DNA from: Paraglaciecola hydrolytica
GTDB lineage: Bacteria; Pseudomonadota; Gammaproteobacteria; Enterobacterales; Alteromonadaceae
DNA length: 64,000 nucleotides
Direction: 5' to 3'
NCBI RefSeq assembly: GCF_001565895.1
Contig: NZ_LSNE01000011.1
Coordinates: forward strand, 2,333 to 66,332
A program made the position numbers and the translations under genes. This document shows positions 17,879 through 26,211 of the stretch, piece after piece (the stretch's first letter is position 1; the number at the start of each line of letters is the position of its first letter). The notes beneath the pieces are model-generated. The model worked only from the letters and a program-made list of their open reading frames with translations, made no database searches and had not been told where the DNA came from.

Positions 17879-19546
17879 TTAGTTTTCAGCGATAAGTCGC
17901 CCCAACTCTAGCTTGTAAACCTTGTCGGCCACATCGCTTAAAGTGGGATCATGGGAAATCAAAATCACGCTGTAGCGGCTAAACAAGCCACTGAATTCTT
18001 CTTTAAAAGATTGTCTGGAAAAATCATCTAACATCGAAGTGGGCTCATCGAGTAGCAATATTTTAGGCTCTAACAATAAGGCTCGGGCAAGAGAAATACG
18101 TTGTTTTTGGCCACCGGATAACAATACGCCGCCTTCTCCTACCTGAGTATTGTAACCGTGAGGCAAGTGCTGGATAAACCGGTCCGCCCCTGAGGCTTTA
18201 CAAGCTTCGCGCATTTTTTCGCTACTTGGATTAACGACACCATAAGTAATGTTGTCAGCAATGGTGCCATTACATAACAGTACATCTTGTGATACCAAGC
18301 CGATAGCGCTACGTACCGAAGAATTGCTGGCTTGTGCGATGTCTATACCATCCAGCAAAATTCTGCCTGATGTAGGCTCGTTAAAACGCATTAATAAATG
18401 CAATAAGGTGGTTTTGCCCCCGCCGTTTTCGCCGTACAACAATAGGGTTTGTTTATCGGGTAAGTGAAAATTCACTTCTTTTAGTACTTCAGCTCGATTG
18501 CGATATGAAAACGAGACATTTTCAAAACGAACATCGCCTGATTGGATCTTGGCATCGATTTTGTGGCTGTGATTAGGTTCGGACTCTAAATGATAAAACT
18601 TAAGTAAACGTTCTGAGGCACCAATCACTTGCTGAGTTTGGCCATATAAACTGGCTAATGATCCTAATGGCCGAGTAAATACCAAGCCGTACAACATTAA
18701 ACTGACCATATCCGGAATACTGATCGAGCCATTTTGAAAGCGTATAAAACTTGCTACTACCACAACTAAAATGCCAGTCGAGGCTAAAAACTGCACCAAA
18801 GGCGACAATAAAGCCTGTAATTTAAGTTGCTGGCTACGTAATTCGAGTAACTCGCTGGTTTTACGTTTAAAACGAATAGACTCCGAGGATTCTTTGTTAA
18901 ACGCTTTAATTAGGGAAATAGCGCCGATGTTTTCGCTGGCAAGTGCTAACGAATCTGCCTGAGTTTGCACCAACGCTCGTGAAATAGGTTGCATGCCGCG
19001 GCTGACTATCTTGAGTACGATAAAAATCAGCGGCACAAATATGCAGATTAATATCGCGATACTTGGCTCAATGTTAAACATCAAAATCGATGCGCCCACT
19101 AAAACCAGTACATTAGGAACTAAATTGGTTAATACGCTAGAGGCAAAAAAGCTGATAACGGCCAAATCATTGCTCAGCATGGAGAGCACGTCGCCTCGTT
19201 TGTTTTCTTTAAAATATTGCATGGGCAGTACTTGGATGTGATCGTACAAACGGCTGCTAAGCTCTGCCATTAAACGTGCACCAATGAGACTGACATTATA
19301 AGTTGATAAAAAACGGAGTAGTGCGTGTACGCCGAATAAGGCAAACCAAAGTAGCAATATCAAGGTGTGGTTGTTAGAGATGCCATGATTTTCGGCAATA
19401 AAATAGGCTGAATATTTACCTGCAAAAAATGGCACACTCAGACTCACAGCGGTTTCGCACAACATCAAAAACACGACAAAAATAAAGGCTAACTGATGCT
19501 CTTTAAATACCTTTAGGCCGTACTCTACTCTCAGACTATTTAACAT
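17879..19546 (-). CDS. ABC exporter, probable lasso peptide transporter (D)
   Basis: This 555-residue half-transporter has about six membrane helices (residues 20-290) fused to an ATPase domain. Walker A GENGGGKTT is at 372-380, the signature LSGGQKQ at 476-482, Walker B ILLLDEP at 496-502 and the H-loop SHD at 531-533. It lacks an N-terminal C39 peptidase domain, in keeping with leader removal by a separate B2 protein. Position between cyclase and B1 makes export of, and immunity to, the lasso peptide the likely role. A general lipid or multidrug exporter cannot be excluded from sequence alone. Confidence 0.87.
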   Translation of the reverse strand: MLNSLRVEYGLKVFKEHQLAFIFVVFLMLCETAVSLSVPFFAGKYSAYFIAENHGISNNHTLILLLWFALFGVHALLRFLSTYNVSLIGARLMAELSSRLYDHIQVLPMQYFKENKRGDVLSMLSNDLAVISFFASSVLTNLVPNVLVLVGASILMFNIEPSIAILICIFVPLIFIVLKIVSRGMQPISRALVQTQADSLALASENIGAISLIKAFNKESSESIRFKRKTSELLELRSQQLKLQALLSPLVQFLASTGILVVVVASFIRFQNGSISIPDMVSLMLYGLVFTRPLGSLASLYGQTQQVIGASERLLKFYHLESEPNHSHKIDAKIQSGDVRFENVSFSYRNRAEVLKEVNFHLPDKQTLLLYGENGGGKTTLLHLLMRFNEPTSGRILLDGIDIAQASNSSVRSAIGLVSQDVLLCNGTIADNITYGVVNPSSEKMREACKASGADRFIQHLPHGYNTQVGEGGVLLSGGQKQRISLARALLLEPKILLLDEPTSMLDDFSRQSFKEEFSGLFSRYSVILISHDPTLSDVADKVYKLELGRLIAEN

Positions 19547-19688
19547 GCTCGGTCTATCAATCCATTTAACGGCGGTCAGGTATTGGTCAAGGTTTAAAGG
19601 TTATCACGCACTTTTTGCAAACAGCCAGTTTTATTAAAAATTTAATTACCTAACACTACCGTGGCTTGCATTGGCTTTAAATTCTTTG

Positions 19689-19786
19689 CTAGTTGCTAGT
19701 TGCTAGTTTCTAGTTTCTAGTTTCTAGTTTCTAGTTTCTAGTTTCTAGTTTCTAGTTTCTAGTTTCTAGTTTCTAGTTTCTGCTCT
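19689..19786. repeat. Tandem CTAG heptad array (14 units)
   Basis: Two CTAGTTG units are followed by twelve CTAGTTT units in perfect 7-bp register. The distal three units overlap the 3' end of the cyclase gene and supply its TAG stop codon and last residues. Similar but shorter heptads with varied last three bases lie at 12330, 12820, 15920, 16655 and 17075. Confidence 0.95.
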
Positions 19787-21670
19787 TATCTGCTTTTCAG
19801 GAAAATGTGTATTCAGCCAGGTGTAGGTTAAAATTGCGTAGAGCAAATCAACGTGTAATGGGTAACTCCTATCATTCACTACCCGCTCAAATTCGGCGAG
19901 TAATATATCGCGATCAACCAGCTCTAATTCAGTCAATGTATCGTGTTGAAAAAGTTGGCGAATTTCATCGGCATTTTCGCGCACCAAATTGCCAAAGTGT
20001 TGATCAAAGGTAATTTTTTTAATATTCCAACATACACTTTCGGGCAAATGGGTCGTCATGCTCTGGCGTAACAACCATTTAGGATAAGCACCTTGGATTA
20101 ACTGTTTGGCTGGCACAGCAAAGGTAAACTCCGCCAATGCCGTATTAAAAAAGGGATGTCTTACCGCAACATCAAAATTTTGACTTAATTGCTGGTAAGA
20201 TTTCATTGCATTATAAGTTGCGGTGGTTTTTAGACTTTGATAACGATTGAATCCCATTGGATCAATCTTTTGATTAAACGGATTAACAATTTGGGTTTCT
20301 TCAAGTGCTAAAGCTTTGGCTTTTACACTTAACCACGATGGCAAAGCGGTGGTCATATCGGATGCGGGTTTTGCACCTAGTATGCGCAATAACATATCGG
20401 GTAAAAAGGGCTTCACAAATAAATTAGTCAGCGTTTTTTTACGTGACATGCCTAACAATTTACTCGCCTGCAATACCTCTTTAATAACGCTAAAGTCACC
20501 CTCTCGCAAACGTTGGGTGTAGGCCACACTATGGCCCCAACACATTTCATCACCACCATTGCCAGATAACAAAACATCAGCACCGGCAGCCTTAACCGCA
20601 GCAAGTTCATGTTTATAGCGAGGTGACAATACTGTGCCTGGGCTTTCTAATGCAGTGGGATAAAGGTCTAAAAAATTTCTGTCGTCTGCACCATCAACGG
20701 TGAGTTGCAAACTGTCTTCTATTTTTAAGAATTCGAGCATGTGTTTGATCAACAGTGATTCATCACAACGTTCAGCTTGAGAATATAAGTGGGACAAGGG
20801 CAGCACCCGTTTGCCATGCGATTGCAATAAGTTGTTAGCCAGTGAGGTAATGCTGGTTGAATCTAAACCCCCACTCATTTGTGAAGCAACAATAGGTTTA
20901 TCTGTGTTGCAGGCTGTGTTAACACTATCAGTTAATAACGCGCGAAATTGCTCAGCATAATCTGCTGGATTGGTATAAATGATTTTGTTACTTGGTTCGA
21001 TATCCCAAAACTTATGTTGAGTAAGCCTAAGAGCACTATCTATCTCAAGGCGATATCCACTGTCTAATACATGGATTTCATTAAACAGCGAAATCGCAGG
21101 GTTAGGAAATCCGCCTAACCAACTGGCAAGCCCTTGTTCGGATAAGGTAAGTGGCTTATCTGCAATTAAAGACAAAAACCGCAGATCCGTTGAAAGTAAT
21201 ACGCCACCTTGTGTATGCATCCAATACAAGGCTGTTGCATTTAGAGGATCTTTACCTACGTGTAGTTGCCGCTTTTGCTGATCCCAAGCAAAATAAACTG
21301 CACTCCCATTGAGACCACGAATAAAGTTACCACCCTGTTTCGTCAACCTTTGCACCAATGTGGTGGCACTTTGCACCTTGCTTAGTCCCTTATGGTCCGT
21401 TAGTGATCCTAAGGGTTGTGGATTGCTCAAATTGGTGTGGCATAACATGCAATCGCCATCTTCAGATGCATAAAAATTGCTTGTATTTGAATTGCTTACA
21501 TTTGATCTATCACCAATAAAAAACGATCCCATTGTTAACTCTGGGTTTTTAGTTGCAAAAATTTCAGATACAATTCCTGCGTTATTGTTATCAATACGCT
21601 CCGTTAACCACTGTTGGCTATGAGTTTGGTTTGATGACAGGGATGTTATATAGGCAAACAAATGCTTCAT
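19766..21670 (-). CDS. Lasso cyclase (C, asparagine synthetase-like)
   Basis: The 634-residue protein resembles asparagine synthetase B: an N-terminal glutaminase-like half without Cys2 (it starts MKH), then the PP-loop ATP-binding motif SGGLDST (266-272) and SGNGGDE (369-375). Lasso C proteins adenylate the ring Asp/Glu side chain and close the macrolactam on Gly1. The start at 21670 fits the family; upstream in-frame starts would add a hydrophobic stub. The C-terminal AETRN and stop come from the CTAG heptad array, so the native end has been modified. It is divergent from the PEP-CTERM/precursor operon and 219 nt upstream of the exporter gene. Confidence 0.9.
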   Translation of the reverse strand: MKHLFAYITSLSSNQTHSQQWLTERIDNNNAGIVSEIFATKNPELTMGSFFIGDRSNVSNSNTSNFYASEDGDCMLCHTNLSNPQPLGSLTDHKGLSKVQSATTLVQRLTKQGGNFIRGLNGSAVYFAWDQQKRQLHVGKDPLNATALYWMHTQGGVLLSTDLRFLSLIADKPLTLSEQGLASWLGGFPNPAISLFNEIHVLDSGYRLEIDSALRLTQHKFWDIEPSNKIIYTNPADYAEQFRALLTDSVNTACNTDKPIVASQMSGGLDSTSITSLANNLLQSHGKRVLPLSHLYSQAERCDESLLIKHMLEFLKIEDSLQLTVDGADDRNFLDLYPTALESPGTVLSPRYKHELAAVKAAGADVLLSGNGGDEMCWGHSVAYTQRLREGDFSVIKEVLQASKLLGMSRKKTLTNLFVKPFLPDMLLRILGAKPASDMTTALPSWLSVKAKALALEETQIVNPFNQKIDPMGFNRYQSLKTTATYNAMKSYQQLSQNFDVAVRHPFFNTALAEFTFAVPAKQLIQGAYPKWLLRQSMTTHLPESVCWNIKKITFDQHFGNLVRENADEIRQLFQHDTLTELELVDRDILLAEFERVVNDRSYPLHVDLLYAILTYTWLNTHFPEKQIRAETRN

Positions 21671-22028
21671 TTGATTATAAATTGAGTATTTGACGGTTAT
21701 GAATAGCATGCATCAATGCACTGCAAAAATTAACCTAAAATTGCAATTTTCCTGTCGATTTTGTAAAAATACAAAATGCTTTTGTGCAGTTTTCGTCAGT
21801 ATTTTTTACATTTTTCATTCGACAAAGTAAAAAAGAGCATATATTTGACCGTTAACATTAAGTTAACAATTGTATCTATTTGAAATATAAGGATATATAT
21901 TAGTTGGAATAATAATTGCTTTAATGAATTTAGTTGTATAACGCCAAGTGATTAAGCGGTGTTGCAGGGATAATAAGCAGTTAGCCGTTACCGCATACCA
22001 GAGTCAACTTTTTTGATAGGGGATAGAT
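21671..22028. promoter_or_regulatory. Divergent control region of the lasso cluster
   Basis: This 358-nt AT-rich gap separates the - strand processing operon from the + strand PEP-CTERM/precursor operon, so both promoters should be here. Visible signals are a GG-N10-GC sigma-54-type candidate (21904-21920) and GTTAAC-type inverted words near 21850-21870 (GTTAACATTAAGTTAAC). No repeat of the families that fill the other gaps is present. Confidence 0.55.
21904..21920 (+). promoter_or_regulatory. Candidate sigma-54 promoter for PEP-CTERM/lasso precursor operon
   Basis: TTGG-AATAATAATT-GCT has the -24 GG and -12 GC with the required 10-nt spacing and a good TTGCT right half. The CAC of the left half is not conserved, so the match is partial. 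PEP-CTERM genes in several proteobacteria are under RpoN with the PrsK/PrsR system, which makes the match worth noting. The transcript would start near 21931, about 98 nt before the first ATG. Confidence 0.4.
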
Positions 22029-22610
22029 ATGAAAAAACTTTTAGGATTAGGCTTAGCTGTCGCAATGTTTGCTAGCCAGGCGCAAGCTGCATTTATTTGG
22101 GATGTAACTGGTGCTGACATGGCTGGTATTGAAGTCACCGCAACTTATAGCGATCAAACACCAAGTCAAACCCTTACATGGGAAGATTTAGGTGGTGATG
22201 CTGGTGGCGTTAGTGGTGTTGATTGGTCGTTGATGGTTGATGGCGATACTATGATGAATGATGGAAGTTCTTTGGTTGGTGCTTGGATATTATCTAACAG
22301 TAATCAAGCTCTTGTATCACTATTCATCAATTTAGGCTCCGCTTTTGTATTCGATACGCTAGAAGGTTTTGGTCCTAATAATGGCTCAGGTCCTGGTCGT
22401 GACTTCATTGCATTTCCGGCTATAGGATGGTCATTTTCAGGCCAATTTCAAGATGAATTGTATACAGGCTTAACGCTAAATGACATCGGCTTTGGTCAAA
22501 CCATGTTTACAATGGATACTGACGCGGTGGTTCCAGCTCCAGCAGCTTTATCTTTAATGGGTTTAGCATTATTAGGTTTAGCAGTACGTTCACGTCGTAA
22601 ACAAGCTTAA
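22029..22610 (+). CDS. PEP-CTERM sorting-domain protein
   Basis: The 193-residue protein has a clean signal peptide (MKKLLGLGLAVAMFASQAQA) and a C-terminal sorting signal at 168-193: VPAP motif, a hydrophobic helix (LSLMGLALLGLAV) and a basic tail (RSRRKQA). Such proteins are processed by an exosortase and released to or held at the cell surface. The mature domain is acidic, Gly/Asp-rich and probably beta-rich; I recognise no named domain. GATAGGGG lies before the ATG. It ends 10 nt before the lasso precursor and its last codons overlap that gene's AAGGAGA ribosome site, so translation is coupled. No exosortase gene lies in the window. Confidence 0.88.
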   Translation: MKKLLGLGLAVAMFASQAQAAFIWDVTGADMAGIEVTATYSDQTPSQTLTWEDLGGDAGGVSGVDWSLMVDGDTMMNDGSSLVGAWILSNSNQALVSLFINLGSAFVFDTLEGFGPNNGSGPGRDFIAFPAIGWSFSGQFQDELYTGLTLNDIGFGQTMFTMDTDAVVPAPAALSLMGLALLGLAVRSRRKQA

Positions 22611-22620
22611 GGAGATAATT

Positions 22621-22776
22621 ATGAATACATTGGAAAATAACATGTCTGAAAAGCTTGCATATACAAAGCCTGAATTAACTAAAGTAGGCAGTTTAGCTGA
22701 GTTAACTCAAGGTTTCGCTGGTAGCATACCAGACGAACAAGGTGGCAATACCAAACGTAACCCATTCCAAGGTTAA
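22621..22776 (+). CDS. Lasso peptide precursor (A)
   Basis: This 51-residue gene is too short for standard ORF cut-offs. The leader (1-30) holds the Y14-x-x-P17-x-L19 recognition motif, G23, and Thr29 at position -2 of the cleavage site (ELTQ then G). The predicted core is residues 31-51: it begins GFAGSIPDEQ and ends RNPFQG. Gly1 with Asp8 or Glu9 allows an 8- or 9-residue macrolactam ring. AAGGAGA is 5 nt before the ATG; a second in-frame ATG is codon 8. A terminator follows. Processing genes B1, B2, C and an exporter are divergent next door, which makes the assignment strong although the core is not proven. Confidence 0.9.
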   Translation: MNTLENNMSEKLAYTKPELTKVGSLAELTQGFAGSIPDEQGGNTKRNPFQG

Positions 22777-22790
22777 TCGTTAGTCATTTT

Positions 22791-22816
22791 AAAACCCGCT
22801 TAGGCGGGTTTTTTTA
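22791..22816 (+). terminator. Intrinsic terminator of precursor operon
   Basis: AACCCGC (22793-22799), a TTAG loop, GCGGGTT (22804-22810) and a T tract form a canonical rho-independent terminator 16 nt after the precursor stop codon. Confidence 0.93.
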
Positions 22817-22945
22817 TATCTGTAAAAATAACTGACAGGCTATGTATATATATTTTAGTTATTAAAATTGTTCATTTTAGCGAGTGCTAATTGAACACCT
22901 ATGAACACTCTGCATCGAATCTTGCTGTTATTTAACAACCTACTG

Positions 22946-24091
22946 CTATCCGCTGCTTTTACTCACCAATATACCTGACAGCCATGTCCAAGATACGAGT
23001 AGATGAAAGCTCAGCAAACTAATGCCAATAGTTGCCACGCAGCTCACCACAAATTTAATAAGCATGTGCCAGTCTTGATCCAGTAGTAAAAAACCGATAA
23101 AAAATAACAGGGGTAAATGCACGATATACACCCAGTAGCTTACCTTTGAGATGTAAGCCATAACAGCATGGTTACTGTTTAAAAACCGTTTGGCGTAAAG
23201 TACAGCACAAATCGTTAGTAACACGGAGACAGCAGATTCAAGCAAAGTAAGGCCTAATTTTAATAAACCTGTGGGCTGGTTGTCAGGCAATAAACTAGCG
23301 GGTAATAAATAGTAACAGAGTGCGTAACACAGCAAACCGGTTAGCAGGTAGTAGGCTAATTGATTTTCAAACTGTTCGATTAGTTTTGGCTTGGTAAAAT
23401 AGCCAAAACCTAAAGCAAAAAACAATCCATAAAACCACAGCGCCCAAAGCGCAGGGAAGATCCACTCTGGCGCAGGGAAGGGTACTGGCACCACGTATAG
23501 CGCTGGCATAATGGCTAATATCAATAATGTTAATAAGTGTTTGGGCTTAAGAGTTACAAACCAATTTGCAAATTTTGCTCCCACTAAAATATGGCAAATA
23601 TAGGTAAGTAAATATAAAAATAATAAGTGGTATAAAAACCATAAGTGCATGGTGCTTAATGGCATTGTGGGTGTTTCAGGCATGGTCATCAGTGTTTTGA
23701 CAAAAGCTAAAAAGGGCGACGGGTTTTGCACTTGTTCTAAGCCAAATTCTATTATGTAGCCCATGGCGATACTCAGTAGAGGGAGAAATAATACCAGGGG
23801 TAAAGCAATGCGTAACAAGCGGTTTTTAAAAAACGCTTTGCCGCCTTGTTTGTGCAATAATAAGGCACAAAAAAAGCCGGCCATCACAAAAAACACTGGC
23901 ATTCTAAACAGGTGGCTGCCCCACGCGAAGACATCAAAAAACCAATGATTTTGTTGATCGGCGCTGGGCCACATCGAATGTAACATTGGGCTATAGGCTA
24001 AAGCTGCATGGAAAAATACACCAGTTAACATGGCTAAGGCGCGTAAATTGTCCATATAAAACAGACGCACTGATCCCTGACCAATATTCAT
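22946..24091 (-). CDS. Acyltransferase 3 family membrane protein (OpgC-like)
   Basis: The protein has about ten membrane helices and the N-terminal acyltransferase-3 pattern: FYMDNLRALAMLTGVFFHAALAY with His in the first helix, and RMPVFFVMAGFF followed by FFKNRLLRIALP. Family members move acyl groups onto sugars or glucans across the inner membrane. The ATG at 24091 is chosen because AGGAG lies 9 nt upstream. It is convergent with the lasso precursor operon and 33 nt downstream of an ABC-2 permease gene, so it may be the last gene of the GntR-regulated operon. Substrate unknown. Confidence 0.8.
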   Translation of the reverse strand: MNIGQGSVRLFYMDNLRALAMLTGVFFHAALAYSPMLHSMWPSADQQNHWFFDVFAWGSHLFRMPVFFVMAGFFCALLLHKQGGKAFFKNRLLRIALPLVLFLPLLSIAMGYIIEFGLEQVQNPSPFLAFVKTLMTMPETPTMPLSTMHLWFLYHLLFLYLLTYICHILVGAKFANWFVTLKPKHLLTLLILAIMPALYVVPVPFPAPEWIFPALWALWFYGLFFALGFGYFTKPKLIEQFENQLAYYLLTGLLCYALCYYLLPASLLPDNQPTGLLKLGLTLLESAVSVLLTICAVLYAKRFLNSNHAVMAYISKVSYWVYIVHLPLLFFIGFLLLDQDWHMLIKFVVSCVATIGISLLSFHLLVSWTWLSGILVSKSSG

Positions 24092-24123
24092 AGTCAAAAC
24101 TCCTGTGGTGGTTTGTTAATGCT

Positions 24124-24810
24124 TTATAAAAAGTTGGTTTTACGTTGTTGCAGATAGGCGGTTAATACTAGGATAACGCAAGTAAAACCAAGTTCTGCGG
24201 CTAAAATAGTCAGTGAGGTACTATTCCAGCTGGCGGTGGCGGCCTTAAAGGTTTGATTAATTTCTGGCATCCGCATTATGCCAATAATAAAAGCATTGAT
24301 AAGTAAGTTTGTTACGATCATGACAGCAATGGTAAAACCCTCAGAGTAAGTCAAAAGTGCTGTGGCAAGATAACAACAATAGGCCGCTAAAATATAGACA
24401 CTGACTAACACGACCAAGGGTATGACACCATTGTAAATGGGGGTACTGATGATAACCGCCAACATACCTAGTACCAAGATCAACCAAGGCACTATATATA
24501 AGACTAAGTTCGACAATAACTTAGCCAAAGCATAGTGCTGGGGACTGATTGGTAAACTCAAAATAAAGGGCATGGTTTGGTCTTTTTTTTCATTTACTAT
24601 GGATTCGACAGCAGAGCGAGCGCCTATCACGATCAATAAAGTGATCATTAAAATGGCCCCTACATTAAAAGTGATTTCGGTGGCCATGCCCATGATGCCA
24701 ATGGTTACAATACCTGCGGCCATGTAACCTGCGATGCCTTTTTTCATCAATTCCCAATCTTTAATAATCAGGCGTTTTATCATGTTGGTATTTTTAAATA
24801 AGGTTGTCAT
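24124..24810 (-). CDS. ABC-2 type permease of YtrA-regulated exporter
   Basis: About six membrane helices in roughly 228 residues, with no catalytic motif. The ATG at 24810 has AGGAG 8 nt upstream; the GTG nine bases earlier is too close to it. It follows the ATPase gene immediately, so the two form one ABC transporter. The N-terminal cytoplasmic segment MIKRLIIKDWELMKKG is typical of ABC-2 permeases in GntR/YtrA operons. Such transporters respond to cell-envelope stress or peptides; a link to the adjacent lasso cluster is possible but unsupported. Confidence 0.82.
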   Translation of the reverse strand: MTTLFKNTNMIKRLIIKDWELMKKGIAGYMAAGIVTIGIMGMATEITFNVGAILMITLLIVIGARSAVESIVNEKKDQTMPFILSLPISPQHYALAKLLSNLVLYIVPWLILVLGMLAVIISTPIYNGVIPLVVLVSVYILAAYCCYLATALLTYSEGFTIAVMIVTNLLINAFIIGIMRMPEINQTFKAATASWNSTSLTILAAELGFTCVILVLTAYLQQRKTNFL

Positions 24811-24821
24811 AAAGTGCACTC

Positions 24822-25700
24822 CTAGCGACTGCGTTTTATATTGGCGACAAAAATCTCTTCGAGGGACATACGGTGCTGTTCTAACACACTAAAACCGGCT
24901 TGTTGGAGTTGCGCAACGTAATGTGGTGAATACTGAGCAGTCACAATTTCTGCTATCTGGCCATTACGTTTAATGCTGACTGCACCAAGTACAGACTCAC
25001 TCGACGTATTGTTTATTTGGCATCTAAAACGTGCCCAACTTTCTAAGTAACTTTCTTTATCTTGTAGGGCTAATAATTTTCCTCTGTCTAAAAAGGCAAT
25101 TTGGTCCGAGAGTTTTTCGATGTCATGGGTATTGTGGGATGAAAACAATACACTGCGCTCGTCGTCGAGTAGGATATCAGCCAGCTCACAAATCACTTCT
25201 TCGCGGGCGACGGGATCAAGACCGGTTGTAGGTTCGTCCAATATTAGTAACTTAGGACGGCGAGCCAGAACTAACAGCAAACAGGCTTTAACTCGTTGAC
25301 CGTGGGAAATACCTTTGATTTGTTGATCGGCAATTAAATCAAAACGTTTTAACAGATCGGCGGCATAGGCGGAGTCAAATTTAGGATAAATACTTTTGAT
25401 AAAATCCATGTGCCATTGCAAGGTTTGACTTTTATATAAACGCATATCGTCTGAGGCAAAACCAATATCGTATTTGGCTTGGACTTGATGCTCAGGCAAG
25501 TTGTAGCCTAATGCTTTAACTTGCCCACTATCGGCTTTAACCAAACCCATCAGGATGCGGATAGTGGTCGATTTGCCAGCCCCGTTGACGCCAACCAAAC
25601 CCATTACCTGACCTTGAGGTAAGGAGAGGTTAAGCCCTTCCATCTTAAAATGTGGGTAGCGAATCGATACATCGTTCATTTCAAATGCATAGTTTTGCAT
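24822..25700 (-). CDS. ABC transporter ATP-binding protein (YtrB-like)
   Basis: The 292-residue ATPase has Walker A GVNGAGKST (37-45), a slightly unusual signature ISHGQ (131-135) in place of LSGGQ, Walker B LLILDEP (151-157) and an H-loop SSHNTHD. It energises the permease encoded just downstream. Its start abuts the end of the GntR gene (one shared base), consistent with a translationally coupled operon regulated by that repressor. Confidence 0.9.
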   Translation of the reverse strand: MQNYAFEMNDVSIRYPHFKMEGLNLSLPQGQVMGLVGVNGAGKSTTIRILMGLVKADSGQVKALGYNLPEHQVQAKYDIGFASDDMRLYKSQTLQWHMDFIKSIYPKFDSAYAADLLKRFDLIADQQIKGISHGQRVKACLLLVLARRPKLLILDEPTTGLDPVAREEVICELADILLDDERSVLFSSHNTHDIEKLSDQIAFLDRGKLLALQDKESYLESWARFRCQINNTSSESVLGAVSIKRNGQIAEIVTAQYSPHYVAQLQQAGFSVLEQHRMSLEEIFVANIKRSR

Positions 25701-26113
25701 TATTGTTCTCCAGCTTTCACGCCCGATTTAAGCGAGGTTTGCATAAGCAGTTGTTGTGCTACACAGTCGATAATTTGTTCATCACTTAACTGTAATTGTT
25801 TGCCAAGGTTAATGGTGTCAGCCAGTTGTTGCTCAAACTCTTGCCGTCTAAGCTGCTGATTTAAATCGGTATTAGCTGATACATAAGAGCCTTTACCTGC
25901 CTGAGTGACGATGACGCCAGCACGCTCCAATTCCAAATAAGCACGTTTAACCGTAATAACACTGACTTGAGTACTGGCGGCTAACTCACGAATAGAAGGT
26001 AATGGCATATCAGCAGGCCAATCGCCAATCAGCACCTTGCTGGTGATCTGTTCGACAATTTGCAAATACATGGGTTTTTTATCTGTGTTGGATAAAAACA
26101 GTCCAAATGTCAT
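25700..26113 (-). CDS. GntR family regulator, YtrA subfamily
   Basis: The 137-residue protein has the GntR winged helix at residues 13-75 (SIRELAASTQVSVITVKRAYLELERAG then GKGSYVS) and only a short helical tail, the size of the YtrA group. It should repress its own operon, and a 12-bp perfect inverted repeat lies just upstream. Translation starts at an ATG at 26113. Confidence 0.9.
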   Translation of the reverse strand: MTFGLFLSNTDKKPMYLQIVEQITSKVLIGDWPADMPLPSIRELAASTQVSVITVKRAYLELERAGVIVTQAGKGSYVSANTDLNQQLRRQEFEQQLADTINLGKQLQLSDEQIIDCVAQQLLMQTSLKSGVKAGEQ

Positions 26114-26137
26114 TAAGTTTCCCGGTTCCGTGCACTA

Positions 26138-26171
26138 CTGTGTATATACAATATACTCAGTATATACACAG
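26138..26171. promoter_or_regulatory. Probable operator of the YtrA-type GntR repressor
   Basis: CTGTGTATATAC (26138-26149) and GTATATACACAG (26160-26171) are perfect inverted repeats with a 10-nt AT-rich spacer. They lie 25 nt before the gntR start, where the promoter should be. Outer words TGCACT and AGTGCA extend the dyad. This fits the long GTRTAYAC-like dyads of the YtrA group. Confidence 0.75.
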
Positions 26172-26211
26172 ATATGCACAGTGCAAGAAAAAGATTAAAT
26201 TTTAAGCGGAT

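Noticed and set aside
17879-19546. Bacteriocin-type exporter with built-in C39 peptidase
   Set aside because: The N-terminus goes directly into membrane helices; no C39 cysteine/histidine domain is present.
19689-19786. Possible CRISPR or att site
   Set aside because: Perfect 7-bp tandem repeat with no spacers and no integrase nearby.
22642-22776. Lasso precursor starting at second ATG
   Set aside because: Possible, but the AAGGAGA site is spaced correctly for the first ATG at 22621; the leader motif is unaffected either way.
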